Assembly (NCBI RefSeq): GCF_024585165.1
Contig: NZ_CP029008.1
Coordinates: 496,001 to 560,000 of the forward strand
DNA: 64,000 nucleotides
Origin: Bradyrhizobium sp. WBOS07
GTDB lineage: Bacteria; Pseudomonadota; Alphaproteobacteria; Rhizobiales; Xanthobacteraceae
Direction: 5' to 3'
Shown: in pieces, positions 26,591 to 35,243 of the stretch
Numbering within the stretch: the stretch's first letter is position 1
Layout: each line of letters opens with the position of its first letter
Notes under the pieces: model-generated
Told to the model about the DNA's origin: nothing
Database searches by the model: none
What the model saw: the letters and a program-made list of their open reading frames with translations, nothing else
Made by a program: the position numbers and the translations under genes

Positions 26591-27049
26591 TCAACCGGCG
26601 CTCAGGCTGTGGCTGATCCGCGTGACGATGCGGTCCCATTGCCGCTTCTCGGCCGCAGGATAATTGATCAGCACGCAGTGCACGTAGCCGCGCGAGAAAT
26701 TGCAGCGGTTGTACCAGATCTTGTCGCGCTTGATGCTGGAGACCACGAAGAATCTCGGCGTGATCCGTTGATAGATGATGCCGGACGGCGGATTCTTCCT
26801 GGCCAGGAACGCAGCCGGCGAAAGGCCCTGCCGGTTGGAAACGGCCTGGACGGTGAGATCGGCCCTGCCGTCGGAGCTGCGAAATTGCTGGCCGTAACCA
26901 TCGGGCTTGCCGGCCAATTCCGTGAAGACCGAGACGGGAACGTCGACCGAGGTCCCTGTCTCGGCAATCCGGTAGCTCGTCCAGCTCTCTGCTTTCGCGC
27001 CGGAGAGCGTGACAGACAGCGCCAGGGCGGCAGCAAGCATCGTCTTCAT
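26591..27049 (-). CDS. secreted protein of unknown function
   Basis: The 152-residue product has a signal peptide (MKTMLAAALALSVTLSGAKA) and a mature domain beginning ESWTSYRIAETGTSVDVPVS, with RSSDGRADLTVQAVSNRQG and YNRCNFSRGYVHCVLINYPA (two Cys, likely a disulfide) and ending SRGY...RISHSLSAG. The pattern is that of small periplasmic proteins common in Bradyrhizobium with no assigned role. The long upstream extension in the same frame is not credible; the ATG at 27049 begins the signal peptide. Confidence 0.7.
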   Translation of the reverse strand: MKTMLAAALALSVTLSGAKAESWTSYRIAETGTSVDVPVSVFTELAGKPDGYGQQFRSSDGRADLTVQAVSNRQGLSPAAFLARKNPPSGIIYQRITPRFFVVSSIKRDKIWYNRCNFSRGYVHCVLINYPAAEKRQWDRIVTRISHSLSAG

Positions 27050-27059
27050 GTCGGCCTCA

Positions 27060-27278
27060 TCATTTGCGCGGCGCCAGTTGCAGCTCCAGCAGAGCGATCC
27101 GCTGCAAATTCCCGACGTTGCGCTCGCCCGCCCCAGCCGTGCGCAGGATGGATTCCGCGAGCGCGTTGACATGCGAGGCGTGCACGGGCTCCGGCAATGT
27201 GGCAACCGCGGCATCCAGGGCGGTCGTCATCACCTCGATCACTTCCGGAGAAAATTCGGCGTTGGAAAAGTTCTTCAT
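27060..27278 (-). CDS. small conserved-looking protein of unknown function
   Basis: The 72-residue frame reads MKNFSNAEFSPEVIEVMTTA, then LPEPVHASHVNALAESILRT and a Leu-rich end (LQRIALLELQLAPRK), a soluble all-helical protein. It stops ten bases before the secreted-protein gene, on the same strand, so the two are probably cotranscribed. There is no strong ribosome site. Function unknown. Confidence 0.6.
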   Translation of the reverse strand: MKNFSNAEFSPEVIEVMTTALDAAVATLPEPVHASHVNALAESILRTAGAGERNVGNLQRIALLELQLAPRK

Positions 27279-27383
27279 CGCGCATCGGCCCTTGGTGCGG
27301 GCCGTCGGTCAACGCCGGGAAAAACCGGAAGTTCCTGGAATCGTCGCGCGCCTGAGAAAGCAGATCCGGCCGGCGTGCCGCCG

Positions 27384-28940
27384 CTACGTCGCGGGCTGGT
27401 AGCGCATGAAGCGCTCCGATTCCACGTCCTCACGCGCGACGCTCTGCATTCTCACATGGCTGCCGATGACGAGCCCGGCGAGCGAGAGCATGAGACCGAG
27501 CGCGAGCGGCGCGAACAAGGCTTCTTCCTGGAACAATCCGTTGATCAGTACGACCATGACGCCGAAGCCGGCGAGACCCTGCGTCAGATAGCCCGACGTG
27601 GCGTAGAGCCGCCAGGCCTTGAACGCCACCGCGACATAGAAGCCCAGCGGCACGAAGGCGGCGATACCCATCTGGTACAGCAGCACGCCGATCGCGCTTT
27701 CGACCGCGCCGTCGATCGTTCCGGCCGCCTGTGCGGCACTCCAGTCGATGGAGAAATAGCTGTCCGACAAATTGCCGCCGATGCCGAGACCGCGGCCGAA
27801 GGGTCTCTGCATGAATCCATCCAATCCGCCCATCAGCCCGATGACGTGATAATCGCCGATCTGCAGGCCGACGCGGATCGCCAGAACCGCAAAGGCGATC
27901 AGGCCCAGGAAGCCGAGCAGCAACGTCACCACGGCGCCGAGCAGCCGGGTCGCGATCCACGCCGCGACCACGAAGATCACCACGATGAGCGCACCCTTCA
28001 CGCTGCAAAAGACCAGCAGCGGCAACGCCGCGAGCGCCAGCAGCGGCCGTCCCACCGAGAACAGGAACAGGGCGCAAAAACCGACTCCGTAGGCGAAGCT
28101 GATCGGGTGCATGTTCGGACCGTTGATGCGCAGCATCTTCGACAGGCCGAACCCCTCGAGCAGGGGCGTGTTCAGGAAGTCGAAACTGAAGCGATCCTGG
28201 AGAGTGACCGGCACGTTTCCGGTCTGGCGCATCTGGGCTTCCCAGACGCCCGAATGGGTCGCCTTGAGCTCGTCGAAACCCCAGAACGTGTAACCGTTGG
28301 TGATGGCCAGCCAGACATCGCGAAAGACGAGCTCGACATAGCCGCACAACATGAGGATGACCGCGAGTGTCACCAGGAACGGCGTGATGCGCACCTCATA
28401 GGTCGCCGCCGTCAGCAGCGACAGCTGGAAAAGGAACAGCGGCAACACGATGTTGCGCAGATAGACCGCCGCCGGCTGCCCGTCCTGGATGAAGCCGATC
28501 GCGAAATACAGTGACACCACGGCGAGGGTGACGACACCCCAGCGCATGATCCGGTTCACCTCGGCCGATTGATTCCTCTGGCCCAGCACGTAAAGGCCGA
28601 ACGTCGCCAGCCACATCACGGAGCAGACGAGGAAATTGTAGCCCTTGATGAAGTCGAGATCGGACGGTAGCGGTACCAGCGGCGACAGGATCGAGACGAA
28701 CAGGTTCTGGAAAAACAGGACGAAGATCGCGATCGCCGGCGCATAGGTCGGGACCGCCAGGACGATCGCGATGCCGACGAGCACCTCGACGGCGATGCCG
28801 AGGATCGGACTGGCGAGGTGCAGGATCGGCGCGGAGCCGATCGTTGCCGTGGCCAGGCCGAAGATCAGGACCAGCTCGCGCCAGGCCGGCGATGGGCCGG
28901 CCTGCGCCGTCTCGACCTGCGGTGAATCCCCGGCGCTCAT
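27384..28940 (-). CDS. polytopic membrane protein, polysaccharide polymerase/ligase-like
   Basis: The 518-residue protein has about ten to twelve hydrophobic segments and a long extracytoplasmic loop at about 215-290 (GYTFWGFDELKATHSGVWEA, then RINGPNMHPISFAYG), the layout of Wzy/O-antigen ligase-like proteins. Late positions contain GRGLGIGGNLSD and a His/Arg pattern typical of such loops. It follows the chain-length and GH5 genes on the same strand, separated from the GH5 gene by 81 bases. A role in joining or polymerising an exopolysaccharide is inferred from topology and context. Confidence 0.7.
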   Translation of the reverse strand: MSAGDSPQVETAQAGPSPAWRELVLIFGLATATIGSAPILHLASPILGIAVEVLVGIAIVLAVPTYAPAIAIFVLFFQNLFVSILSPLVPLPSDLDFIKGYNFLVCSVMWLATFGLYVLGQRNQSAEVNRIMRWGVVTLAVVSLYFAIGFIQDGQPAAVYLRNIVLPLFLFQLSLLTAATYEVRITPFLVTLAVILMLCGYVELVFRDVWLAITNGYTFWGFDELKATHSGVWEAQMRQTGNVPVTLQDRFSFDFLNTPLLEGFGLSKMLRINGPNMHPISFAYGVGFCALFLFSVGRPLLALAALPLLVFCSVKGALIVVIFVVAAWIATRLLGAVVTLLLGFLGLIAFAVLAIRVGLQIGDYHVIGLMGGLDGFMQRPFGRGLGIGGNLSDSYFSIDWSAAQAAGTIDGAVESAIGVLLYQMGIAAFVPLGFYVAVAFKAWRLYATSGYLTQGLAGFGVMVVLINGLFQEEALFAPLALGLMLSLAGLVIGSHVRMQSVAREDVESERFMRYQPAT

Positions 28941-29021
28941 CGATCGTCCCTTGGCATCGCGCGGCCGGCACGATAGCGGGGCGATGTGTAAGGATGCGTT
29001 AACGATAGCGGACCCGCGCCG

Positions 29022-30170
29022 TCAGCGGCGGCCGGCCCGGGGCGCGCCGAGCAAGGCCCGCATCACGTCGGGATCGGGCCTGCCGGTGTTGCGATCGACG
29101 AGGCCGAAGCCCTGCGCCAGCTCCCAATGCGCCCAGCCCCAGCAATGATCGCGGCCGTAGGCGGTGACCTCCGCCAGCCAGCGCAACCGGCTCTCTCTGG
29201 GCGCGCCGGCCTTCAGCACGCCGAATTCGTTGACGATGATCGGCCGTGCGAATTGCCGCTGCCATTGCAGCGCGGGCGCAAGCCAGCGATCGGCCGTCGG
29301 CTTGTTCCTGGCGGCGGCGATCGCGACGTCGAGCATGCCCAGCGCCTTGGTCGCGCCCCTCAGCTCAAGATCCTTGCGCAGGGCCTGAACCCTGGGATCG
29401 CCGGGATTGATTGGATAAGGCAGATCGATGATGTCGTGCAGCGGATCCTGTGCGTCCCAATGGGCCTGATGGGTGAACACCATCGGATCATAGAAGTGGA
29501 TGGCATAGACGACATCAGGGTCGGGCAGCGGGCGGAATCGCGGCAGCGAGTCCGCCCGCTGCCAGTTGACCGGACCGACAATGAGGGTATTGGCCGGAAG
29601 CAATTTGCGCACGAAGGCGGCGAGCGCCTCGACCTCGGTCTGCCATTTGTCGGCGGCGATATCGGGCTCGTTGAGCAGCTCGGCGAAGACGCGATCGGCC
29701 GGATAGGATCGGATGACCCCGGCAAGACCGCTCCAGGCTTCCTGCATTTGCTGCAACGCCGCGTCCGGATCTTCCTTGTGCAGGCGGTTGAAGCGCTCGC
29801 CGGGGTGAAGATCGACGGAGATGGCGTAGCCGAGCGTGGTGAGCTGCTTCAGCGCCCTGTCGAGCACGCGCAGCGTCGCCTCGCGCTCGTCCTTCGCGGC
29901 GAAACCAGGCATCACGCGCTCTGCCGGCACCGGCAGCCGGACATGGCTCATTCCCGCCCTGCGCAGCTGCTGCAGCAATTCAGCGCTCGGGGCTGCACCG
30001 TTGATCCAGCCGTCGGCATTGAAGCCGCGAGACAGTGCGGCGAGCCTGCCAGGTGCGACCGTCTGCGGCACGGGCACGCAATCGCCGGCGAGGACCGGCG
30101 GGCCCGACGCGATCGACAGCAGCAGCATCGCGCTGGCCAGCAGGCGACCACGCCAGCCTGCCATCGTCAC
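29022..30170 (-). CDS. glycoside hydrolase family 5 (cellulase-like) secreted enzyme
   Basis: The 382-residue enzyme has an N-terminal signal (MAGWRGRLLASAMLLLSIAS) and a GH5 barrel. The acid/base Glu lies in FAELLNEPDIAADKW and the nucleophile Glu in PIIVNEFGVLKAG, with IHFYDPMVFTHQAHW in between. It should cut beta-linked glucan or related polymer in the periplasm. The GTG at 30170 overlaps the stop of the upstream chain-length gene by four bases, pointing to translational coupling; ATG 30164 is an alternative. Hydrolases in such operons often trim the polymer or clear mislocalised product. Confidence 0.87.
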   Translation of the reverse strand: MTMAGWRGRLLASAMLLLSIASGPPVLAGDCVPVPQTVAPGRLAALSRGFNADGWINGAAPSAELLQQLRRAGMSHVRLPVPAERVMPGFAAKDEREATLRVLDRALKQLTTLGYAISVDLHPGERFNRLHKEDPDAALQQMQEAWSGLAGVIRSYPADRVFAELLNEPDIAADKWQTEVEALAAFVRKLLPANTLIVGPVNWQRADSLPRFRPLPDPDVVYAIHFYDPMVFTHQAHWDAQDPLHDIIDLPYPINPGDPRVQALRKDLELRGATKALGMLDVAIAAARNKPTADRWLAPALQWQRQFARPIIVNEFGVLKAGAPRESRLRWLAEVTAYGRDHCWGWAHWELAQGFGLVDRNTGRPDPDVMRALLGAPRAGRR

Positions 30171-32338
30171 ACCGCAAGTCCCAATGCGCCGCCCTCGGGG
30201 TGCGGCGCCTGCGAGCCGGCAGGCGCATGATTGACGACGAGCCCCGTCGGCACGGCCTCGTACCGCGACAGCGCCGCGGTCACGCGGCGCATCGCCGCCG
30301 AACCGAGCTCGCCGGCGCGCGCCACCAGGACGATCAGGTCCGCATGCGCCGCCAGCGCGATGGCGTCGGGCTGCAAGGCGAGATTGCCGGCATGGACGAT
30401 GATCAGATCGAACTCCGATCGAATATCGTCCTCAGGCCGCGCATCGGCCTTGCGGCCGGCGCTCAGGAGTTCGTCGATCGACTGCAGTCCCGCCGTGGTC
30501 GACCCATCATTCCATTCCGTCACCGGCGGCTGGTGGCCGGCGAATTCCCCCTGCAACCGGATCAGGACGCTCATCATGCCGCGCGTCACGGCGGCGCGAT
30601 TCAGCGAGCGCGCAACGGTGTTGCCGCCGGCGCGCTTGCCGACCGACAACACCAGGGCGACCTTGCAGCCGCGCACCGGCACCCGATCGATCCGCTCGAG
30701 CAGCGGCCGCAGATGGGCACCGAGATCAAGCTCGCCGGGAGAAGCAATCGGCTTCTGCCAGACGGTGCTGGCCGTGGTCGTGGACGACAGATCGGGGATG
30801 CGGGCCCAGACGGGAAGCCGCGGCATCGCGTCCGGCCGGGCCGCGGCCGGAGGCTGGGCTTGCGGCGGGGCTTGTGGCTGGAGCTGAGGTTGGAGCTGCC
30901 GCGCCTGCGTCTCCGCCACGGCTGCCTGCATGGGAGCCTCGGTCGGTGCGGACTGATCGGACATGCTGGTCGTCACCGCGACGGCAGCGGTCGACGTCAG
31001 CAGCGAGCCGATTGCCAGCGCCGCCAGCAGCAGCGCGAGCGGCGGGCGCGTCGAGCGCAGCGGCGGAATGGCCGCCGAGGCGATCTTGGTCTGCGAGGCC
31101 TGCAGCTGACGCTGCTCGTCGGTGGTCTTGAACCGCGACAGGAACTGCTCGTAGATGTTCCGGTTGGCATCGGCGTCGCGCTGCAGCTCCTGCAGCTTCA
31201 CCAGCGCCTGGCCGTCGACCAGCATCTTGGTCTCGACCTCTTTCAGCTGCTTTTCCAGCGCCTTCTGCTGCTCCAGCTGCGCTTCGTATTCGGACTTCGC
31301 CGTCTCGATGTTCTTCTTCCGCTCGACCTCGATCTGCCGGTTGATATCGGCGAGCTGGCTGTAGGAGATCGCGAGATCGGGATGGCGGTCGCCAAACACC
31401 GCCTTCTTCTGCGCGATCTGGTCATTCAAGGCCGAGCGCTGCGCCCGCAGCATGCTCAGCAGGTCCTGCTTGACCGGCCCTTCGACATTGGCCTTGAGAT
31501 CGCGCTGCACCTGGTCGTAGCGCGCCTTGGCTTCCTCGGTGCGAAGCCGCGCGGCGGAGACCTGCTGATTGAGATCGGTCACCCGCAATTGCTGCGTGGT
31601 GGAATCCTTGCCGGCATTGAGGATCTTGTGCTCGAGCCGGAAGGCGGCGACGGCGTCTTCCGATGCGCGCAGGCGCTCGTTCAGCGTCTTCAGCCGATCC
31701 TTGAGCCAGTCGGCGGCCTCGTCCGTGGCCGCGGTGCGGACGCGGCCCTGGCTGGCGACGAACGCCTCGGCGATGGCGTTGGCGTAGGAGGCGGCGCGTT
31801 CCGGGCGGTTCGAGGTGAAGGAAATCGCAATGACGTAGGTGAGCCCGCGGCGCGTGATCTCGAGGCGGCTGCGGAATTTTTCGAGCAGGCGCGTCATGTC
31901 GGTATGGCCGCCCGCGATGTCATCGTCGTCGGCGATCTTGAGCTGCTCGATCAGGGGACGGAGAAAGCCGTCCGATTTGGCGATCTCGATCTGGCTCTGA
32001 AGCGCCGCGGCGTCCTGGCCGATGCCCGGCAGGACGTCCTGCTCCGTGGTGATGCGCAGCTCCCGGGGATCGAGCACGACCAGGGCCGTCGCGGCATAGC
32101 GGACCGGCAGGATCATGAGAACGATGACGCCGAGGGCGAACAATGCCAGCGCCAGCGTCAGGATGCGCCGGCCGTTCTCGCGCAGGAAAGAGAGTGCTCC
32201 GGAGACGGTCAGCGATCCCTTGATCAGCCCCGGCGCGGCGCCATCAGGCCTCGCCCGCGCAGCCTGCGGCGCTTCCCACGAAGCCGCTGGCTCCGTCGGG
32301 GCGATGCTTCGCGGAGATGGGCGGCTACCGAACGCCAT
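30167..32338 (-). CDS. Wzz/GumC-type chain-length protein with degenerate BY-kinase domain
   Basis: The 723-residue protein has two membrane segments (about 60-80 and 425-445) flanking a large coiled-coil periplasmic region with the Wzz fold, and a cytoplasmic C-terminal domain shaped like a bacterial tyrosine kinase. That domain is degenerate: the Walker A position reads SVGKRAGGNTVARSL (no GK-S/T), the Walker A' Asp is absent in MSVLIRLQGEF, and the Walker B Asp is His in DLIIVHAGNL. It also lacks a terminal Tyr cluster. It heads the polysaccharide operon and probably controls export and chain length without ATP-driven phosphorylation. Confidence 0.85.
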   Translation of the reverse strand: MAFGSRPSPRSIAPTEPAASWEAPQAARARPDGAAPGLIKGSLTVSGALSFLRENGRRILTLALALFALGVIVLMILPVRYAATALVVLDPRELRITTEQDVLPGIGQDAAALQSQIEIAKSDGFLRPLIEQLKIADDDDIAGGHTDMTRLLEKFRSRLEITRRGLTYVIAISFTSNRPERAASYANAIAEAFVASQGRVRTAATDEAADWLKDRLKTLNERLRASEDAVAAFRLEHKILNAGKDSTTQQLRVTDLNQQVSAARLRTEEAKARYDQVQRDLKANVEGPVKQDLLSMLRAQRSALNDQIAQKKAVFGDRHPDLAISYSQLADINRQIEVERKKNIETAKSEYEAQLEQQKALEKQLKEVETKMLVDGQALVKLQELQRDADANRNIYEQFLSRFKTTDEQRQLQASQTKIASAAIPPLRSTRPPLALLLAALAIGSLLTSTAAVAVTTSMSDQSAPTEAPMQAAVAETQARQLQPQLQPQAPPQAQPPAAARPDAMPRLPVWARIPDLSSTTTASTVWQKPIASPGELDLGAHLRPLLERIDRVPVRGCKVALVLSVGKRAGGNTVARSLNRAAVTRGMMSVLIRLQGEFAGHQPPVTEWNDGSTTAGLQSIDELLSAGRKADARPEDDIRSEFDLIIVHAGNLALQPDAIALAAHADLIVLVARAGELGSAAMRRVTAALSRYEAVPTGLVVNHAPAGSQAPHPEGGALGLAV

Positions 32339-32553
32339 GGGGTTGGACTCGAAATCAACTGACTGTCATAGCTCAGAGGCTTGCGACACCGTAAATATCC
32401 ATGGTTAACCGCCCGTTACGGCCGGCGGCGCGAAGCCGTCAGGAGGCGCGGCTCCGCCATGCCGGCGGCGACGGCGCCCGGAACCCCCGTCGGTGCAGGC
32501 CGATTTTGGCGCGCCCCGCGCCGAGGCGACACTGAAGAATCACCAACGATGGA

Positions 32554-33333
32554 TCAAATCCAGCCCAGGCTACGGAGCAGCATGTAGACAGCGACTGCGA
32601 ATATGAGCGCCGCAAATACGGTGTTCAACGCACCCTTGCGGCCAGCAAGGGAGGTTGCGGAGCGGGCGCCGAGAAGCCCTCCAACAACGCCGCCGACGAT
32701 GAACAGCCCTGCGAGAGACCAATCCACAAGGCCGGACACGGCGTAGTTGGCCGCAGTTGTCAGCCCGAACGCGGTCACCGCCAGGAGCGAGGAGCCAACC
32801 GCGTACAGGATCGGCATGCCGGTGGCAGCGATCAGCGCGGGCACGATCAGGAAGCCACCGCCGATCCCGAAGAAGCCGGACAAGGCGCCTGTGGCGAGGC
32901 CCAGGCCCACGAGCTTCGGAAGATTTTCCCGATTGAGTCTCACCGACGGCTCCCCCTCGCCGGAACGGCCCCTCAGCATCAGCGCGCCGACGACCATCAT
33001 GACGATGGCGAACAAGGCGAGAAGATTCTGACCATCGATGATCTTGCCGAGAGTGGAGCCAAGAAAGGCACCGGCTATGCCAGCGAGCGCGAACACCGAG
33101 GCGCAGCGCCACTTCACGTTACCGGCGCGGACGTGGTTCGCCAGACTGGCGGCAGCGTTCGCCGCCACCGCGATGGCGCTGGTCCCGATCGCGACATGAG
33201 GATCCGCCACCCCGACCAGATAGATCAGGAGGGGGACGGCCAAAACCGAGCCGCCGCCTCCGACCAGCCCGAGCGAGAAGCCGACCAGCGAGCCGGAGGC
33301 GACGCCAAGCGCGCCTTGGGTCAGGGATAGCAT
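32554..33333 (-). CDS. TauE/SafE-family sulfite/organosulfonate exporter
   Basis: The 259-residue membrane protein has about eight helices in two related halves, with the family motif GLVGGGGSVLAVPLLIYLVG in the first half and GFFGIGGGFLIVPALIAATG in the second. It is thought to export sulfite or related sulfur anions. The start at 33333 has GAGGAA six bases upstream; an ATG at 33354 has no ribosome site. In BigR-type loci this gene removes the sulfite made by the neighbouring sulfur dioxygenase and rhodanese. Confidence 0.88.
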   Translation of the reverse strand: MLSLTQGALGVASGSLVGFSLGLVGGGGSVLAVPLLIYLVGVADPHVAIGTSAIAVAANAAASLANHVRAGNVKWRCASVFALAGIAGAFLGSTLGKIIDGQNLLALFAIVMMVVGALMLRGRSGEGEPSVRLNRENLPKLVGLGLATGALSGFFGIGGGFLIVPALIAATGMPILYAVGSSLLAVTAFGLTTAANYAVSGLVDWSLAGLFIVGGVVGGLLGARSATSLAGRKGALNTVFAALIFAVAVYMLLRSLGWI

Positions 33334-33343
33334 CGTGCGTTCC

Positions 33344-33482
33344 TCAATTGCCATCAGGCAGCGACGGCACGTGGTAGTCCGGCAATGCCGGGGCGCTCAC
33401 AGCTAGACGGCCATGCAACGGGGAGGCGACCGCCGCGACGATCGGTCCGGCACCGGCCTGCATTTGGCGTTGATCCCGCGGC
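33344..33482 (-). pseudogene. remnant of a C-terminal DUF2892 membrane segment
   Basis: Directly after the rhodanese stop, in the next frame, the sequence reads PRDQRQMQAGAGPIVAAVAS and on to LAVSAPALPDYHVPS. This recalls the start of DUF2892, the two-helix tail of YgaP-type rhodaneses (x-R-Q-V-Q-I-A-A-G pattern). The segment is then interrupted and the helices are lost. It suggests that the rhodanese was once a longer, membrane-anchored protein. Confidence 0.4.
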
Positions 33483-33809
33483 TCAACGGCGACCGCCTTC
33501 AACCGGGAGCCCCGCCTTGCACCATGCGTCGAGCCCGCCTGCCACGATGAAAGCTTCGCAGCTTCGGTCCAGCTTCGACGCGAGCCGCGACGCGTTGATC
33601 TGTGTACGGGCGCCGCTCTTGCAGTGGAAAATGACCTGCTTGCCCTGATGCGCCGCAAGATCGGCCTGATCGAGCTTCGACAGAGGCAAGTTTCGAGCGC
33701 CCACGATCCGTTCGCGGGCATGTTCATCGGCTTCGCGGATATCAATGAGGATCGCGCCTTTCTCGACGAGATTGCGCGCTTGTGCGGGATTGATCGAGGG
33801 TAGCGACAT
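33483..33809 (-). CDS. single-domain rhodanese sulfurtransferase
   Basis: The 108-residue protein is one rhodanese domain with the active-site loop VIFHCKSGARTQ, so Cys is present. It starts MSLPSINPAQARNLVEKGAI and ends in KAGLPVEGGRR, which is where YgaP-type proteins continue into a membrane tail. It moves sulfane sulfur, probably from the persulfide dioxygenase substrate pool. It lies 20 bases after the ArsR-type gene on the same strand. Confidence 0.88.
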   Translation of the reverse strand: MSLPSINPAQARNLVEKGAILIDIREADEHARERIVGARNLPLSKLDQADLAAHQGKQVIFHCKSGARTQINASRLASKLDRSCEAFIVAGGLDAWCKAGLPVEGGRR

Positions 33810-33829
33810 TCCTGGCTCCTTTTGTTGAT

Positions 33830-34162
33830 TTAGCGGCGTTTAGCTCTGACAGGCGCGCAAAACAGCCTGTAGAGCGTGGCGAAGAGCTGCTCGATGCGCG
33901 GATCGGCAATGCGATACCAGAGCGTTTGGCTCTCCCTTCGGAACGCGACGAGCCCCTCCTCGCGCATTTTCGCAAGGTGCTGGGACAGGGCCGATTGCGA
34001 CAGGCCGACGGCTTCAGCGAGGGAACTGACGTTGTCCTCGCCGAATTCAACCAGTCTGCACAGAATCATCAACCGGCGCTCATTGGCGAGCGCCCGCAAG
34101 ATGCCGGCAACCTCGACGGCCTGTTTCTCGAAAGTTTCCGGATCAAACGTCGGGGACGCCAT
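33830..34162 (-). CDS. bigR: ArsR-family persulfide-sensing repressor (BigR type)
   Basis: The 110-residue winged-helix protein resembles BigR/SqrR: MILCRLVEFGEDNVSSLAEA and LSQSALSQHLAKMREEGLV form the DNA-binding core. Two Cys lie where BigR has its redox pair: Cys35 in MILCRL and Cys102 in LYRLFCAPV. Oxidation by sulfane sulfur to a tetrasulfide bridge releases DNA in that family. The gene is divergent from the MBL-fold dioxygenase and cotranscribed with the rhodanese and TauE genes. Confidence 0.82.
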   Translation of the reverse strand: MASPTFDPETFEKQAVEVAGILRALANERRLMILCRLVEFGEDNVSSLAEAVGLSQSALSQHLAKMREEGLVAFRRESQTLWYRIADPRIEQLFATLYRLFCAPVRAKRR

Positions 34163-34185
34163 CGGTCCATCTCTCTTACTTTAGA

Positions 34186-34213
34186 TATTGCTTATTTAGA
34201 ATTTGCTAATATA
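34186..34213. promoter_or_regulatory. candidate BigR-type operator between divergent genes
   Basis: The 94-base gap contains an AT-rich imperfect palindrome, TTAG-AATTTG-CTAA at 34196-34209, with TAT/ATA flanks, in otherwise GC-rich DNA. Such AT-rich sites are bound by BigR-type repressors and would control both directions. Confidence 0.45.
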
Positions 34214-34256
34214 TCCGTCAAGACCAATCTGACGCTGACATCGGGAGGTTCCAGAC

Positions 34257-35141
34257 ATGTCACGACCCATCATCCAATCATTCTTCGACGAACCGACCAA
34301 CACGGTGAGCTACCTGGTCGCCGATCCCGCAACAAAGAAGGCCGCCATCATCGACCCGGTGCTCGACTATGACCACAGTTCGGGCGAGGCGGATACGCGA
34401 TCCGTCGAGGCGATGCTGAAGGCCGCCGAAAATGCCGGCAACGCCATCGAATGGGTGCTGGAGACGCACGCGCACGCCGACCATCTCTCAGGCGCGCCGT
34501 TCATCAAGGCGAAGACCGGCGCGAAGATCGGCATCGGGGAGCACATCAAGGACGTCCAACGCATCTTCCGGCCGATCTTCAACGCCACCGACCTAAAGAC
34601 CGACGGCAGCGACTTCGATCATCTGTTCCGCGACGGCGAGCGCTTCAGGATCGGCGAACTTGAGGTCGAGGTTCTCTATACGCCGGGGCACACCCCGGCG
34701 GACATCGCCTACAAGATCGAGGACGCCGTTTTCGTCGGCGACACTCTGTTCATGCCGGACTACGGCACCGCGCGCGCCGACTTCCCCGGCGGCGACGCTC
34801 ACAAGCTCTACCGTTCGATCAAGCGGCTGCTGGCGCTGTCGCCGGAAACACGGCTGTTCATGTGTCACGATTACAAGGCCCCCGGCCGTGATGCGTTCGC
34901 GTGGGAGACCACGGTACGCGAGCAGCGCGAGAACAACGTCCACGTCAAAGACGGTGTATCCGAAGACGAATTCGTGGCGATGCGGCAGGCGCGCGACACC
35001 AAACTGTCGGCACCGAAGCTGCTGCTGCCTTCCATTCAGGTCAACATCCGCGCCGGCAAATTCCCGCCTGCCGAAGCCAATGGGGTGCGCTATCTCACGA
35101 TCCCCGTGAAGCTGAAGGGCGGCGCGCAGACCTGCGTGTAG
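34257..35141 (+). CDS. MBL-fold persulfide (sulfur) dioxygenase, Blh-like
   Basis: The 294-residue metallo-beta-lactamase-fold enzyme has THAHADHLSG (His71, His73, Asp75, His76), VLYTPGHTPADIAYK, AVFVGDTLFMPDYG and FMCHDYKAPGRDAF, the order and spacing of the ETHE1/Blh persulfide dioxygenases. It oxidises glutathione persulfide to sulfite. It is divergent from bigR, as in the bigR-blh operons of plant-associated bacteria. Together with the rhodanese and exporter it forms a sulfide detoxification route. Confidence 0.87.
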   Translation: MSRPIIQSFFDEPTNTVSYLVADPATKKAAIIDPVLDYDHSSGEADTRSVEAMLKAAENAGNAIEWVLETHAHADHLSGAPFIKAKTGAKIGIGEHIKDVQRIFRPIFNATDLKTDGSDFDHLFRDGERFRIGELEVEVLYTPGHTPADIAYKIEDAVFVGDTLFMPDYGTARADFPGGDAHKLYRSIKRLLALSPETRLFMCHDYKAPGRDAFAWETTVREQRENNVHVKDGVSEDEFVAMRQARDTKLSAPKLLLPSIQVNIRAGKFPPAEANGVRYLTIPVKLKGGAQTCV

Positions 35142-35158
35142 GTGGTCGCACCTGACGC

Positions 35159-35181
35159 CGCCTCTCGACAAGCGAGAGGCG
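35159..35181. terminator. hairpin after the persulfide dioxygenase gene
   Basis: CGCCTCTCG and CGAGAGGCG form a nine-base stem with a five-base loop 18 bases after the stop. There is no T-run, so it may be a weak or factor-dependent terminator, or simply an mRNA end stabiliser. Confidence 0.4.
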
Positions 35182-35243
35182 AAGGCCGGACGCGCAACAA
35201 TTCAGACGCCGGCCGTTAAAGCCGTGCGTCCTCGCCGCCGCGC

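Noticed and set aside
30035..32362. Very long plus-strand open frame opposite the Wzz-type gene
   Set aside because: Opposite a gene with recognisable Wzz and kinase-like features; Arg/Gly/Leu/His-rich product of no known family.
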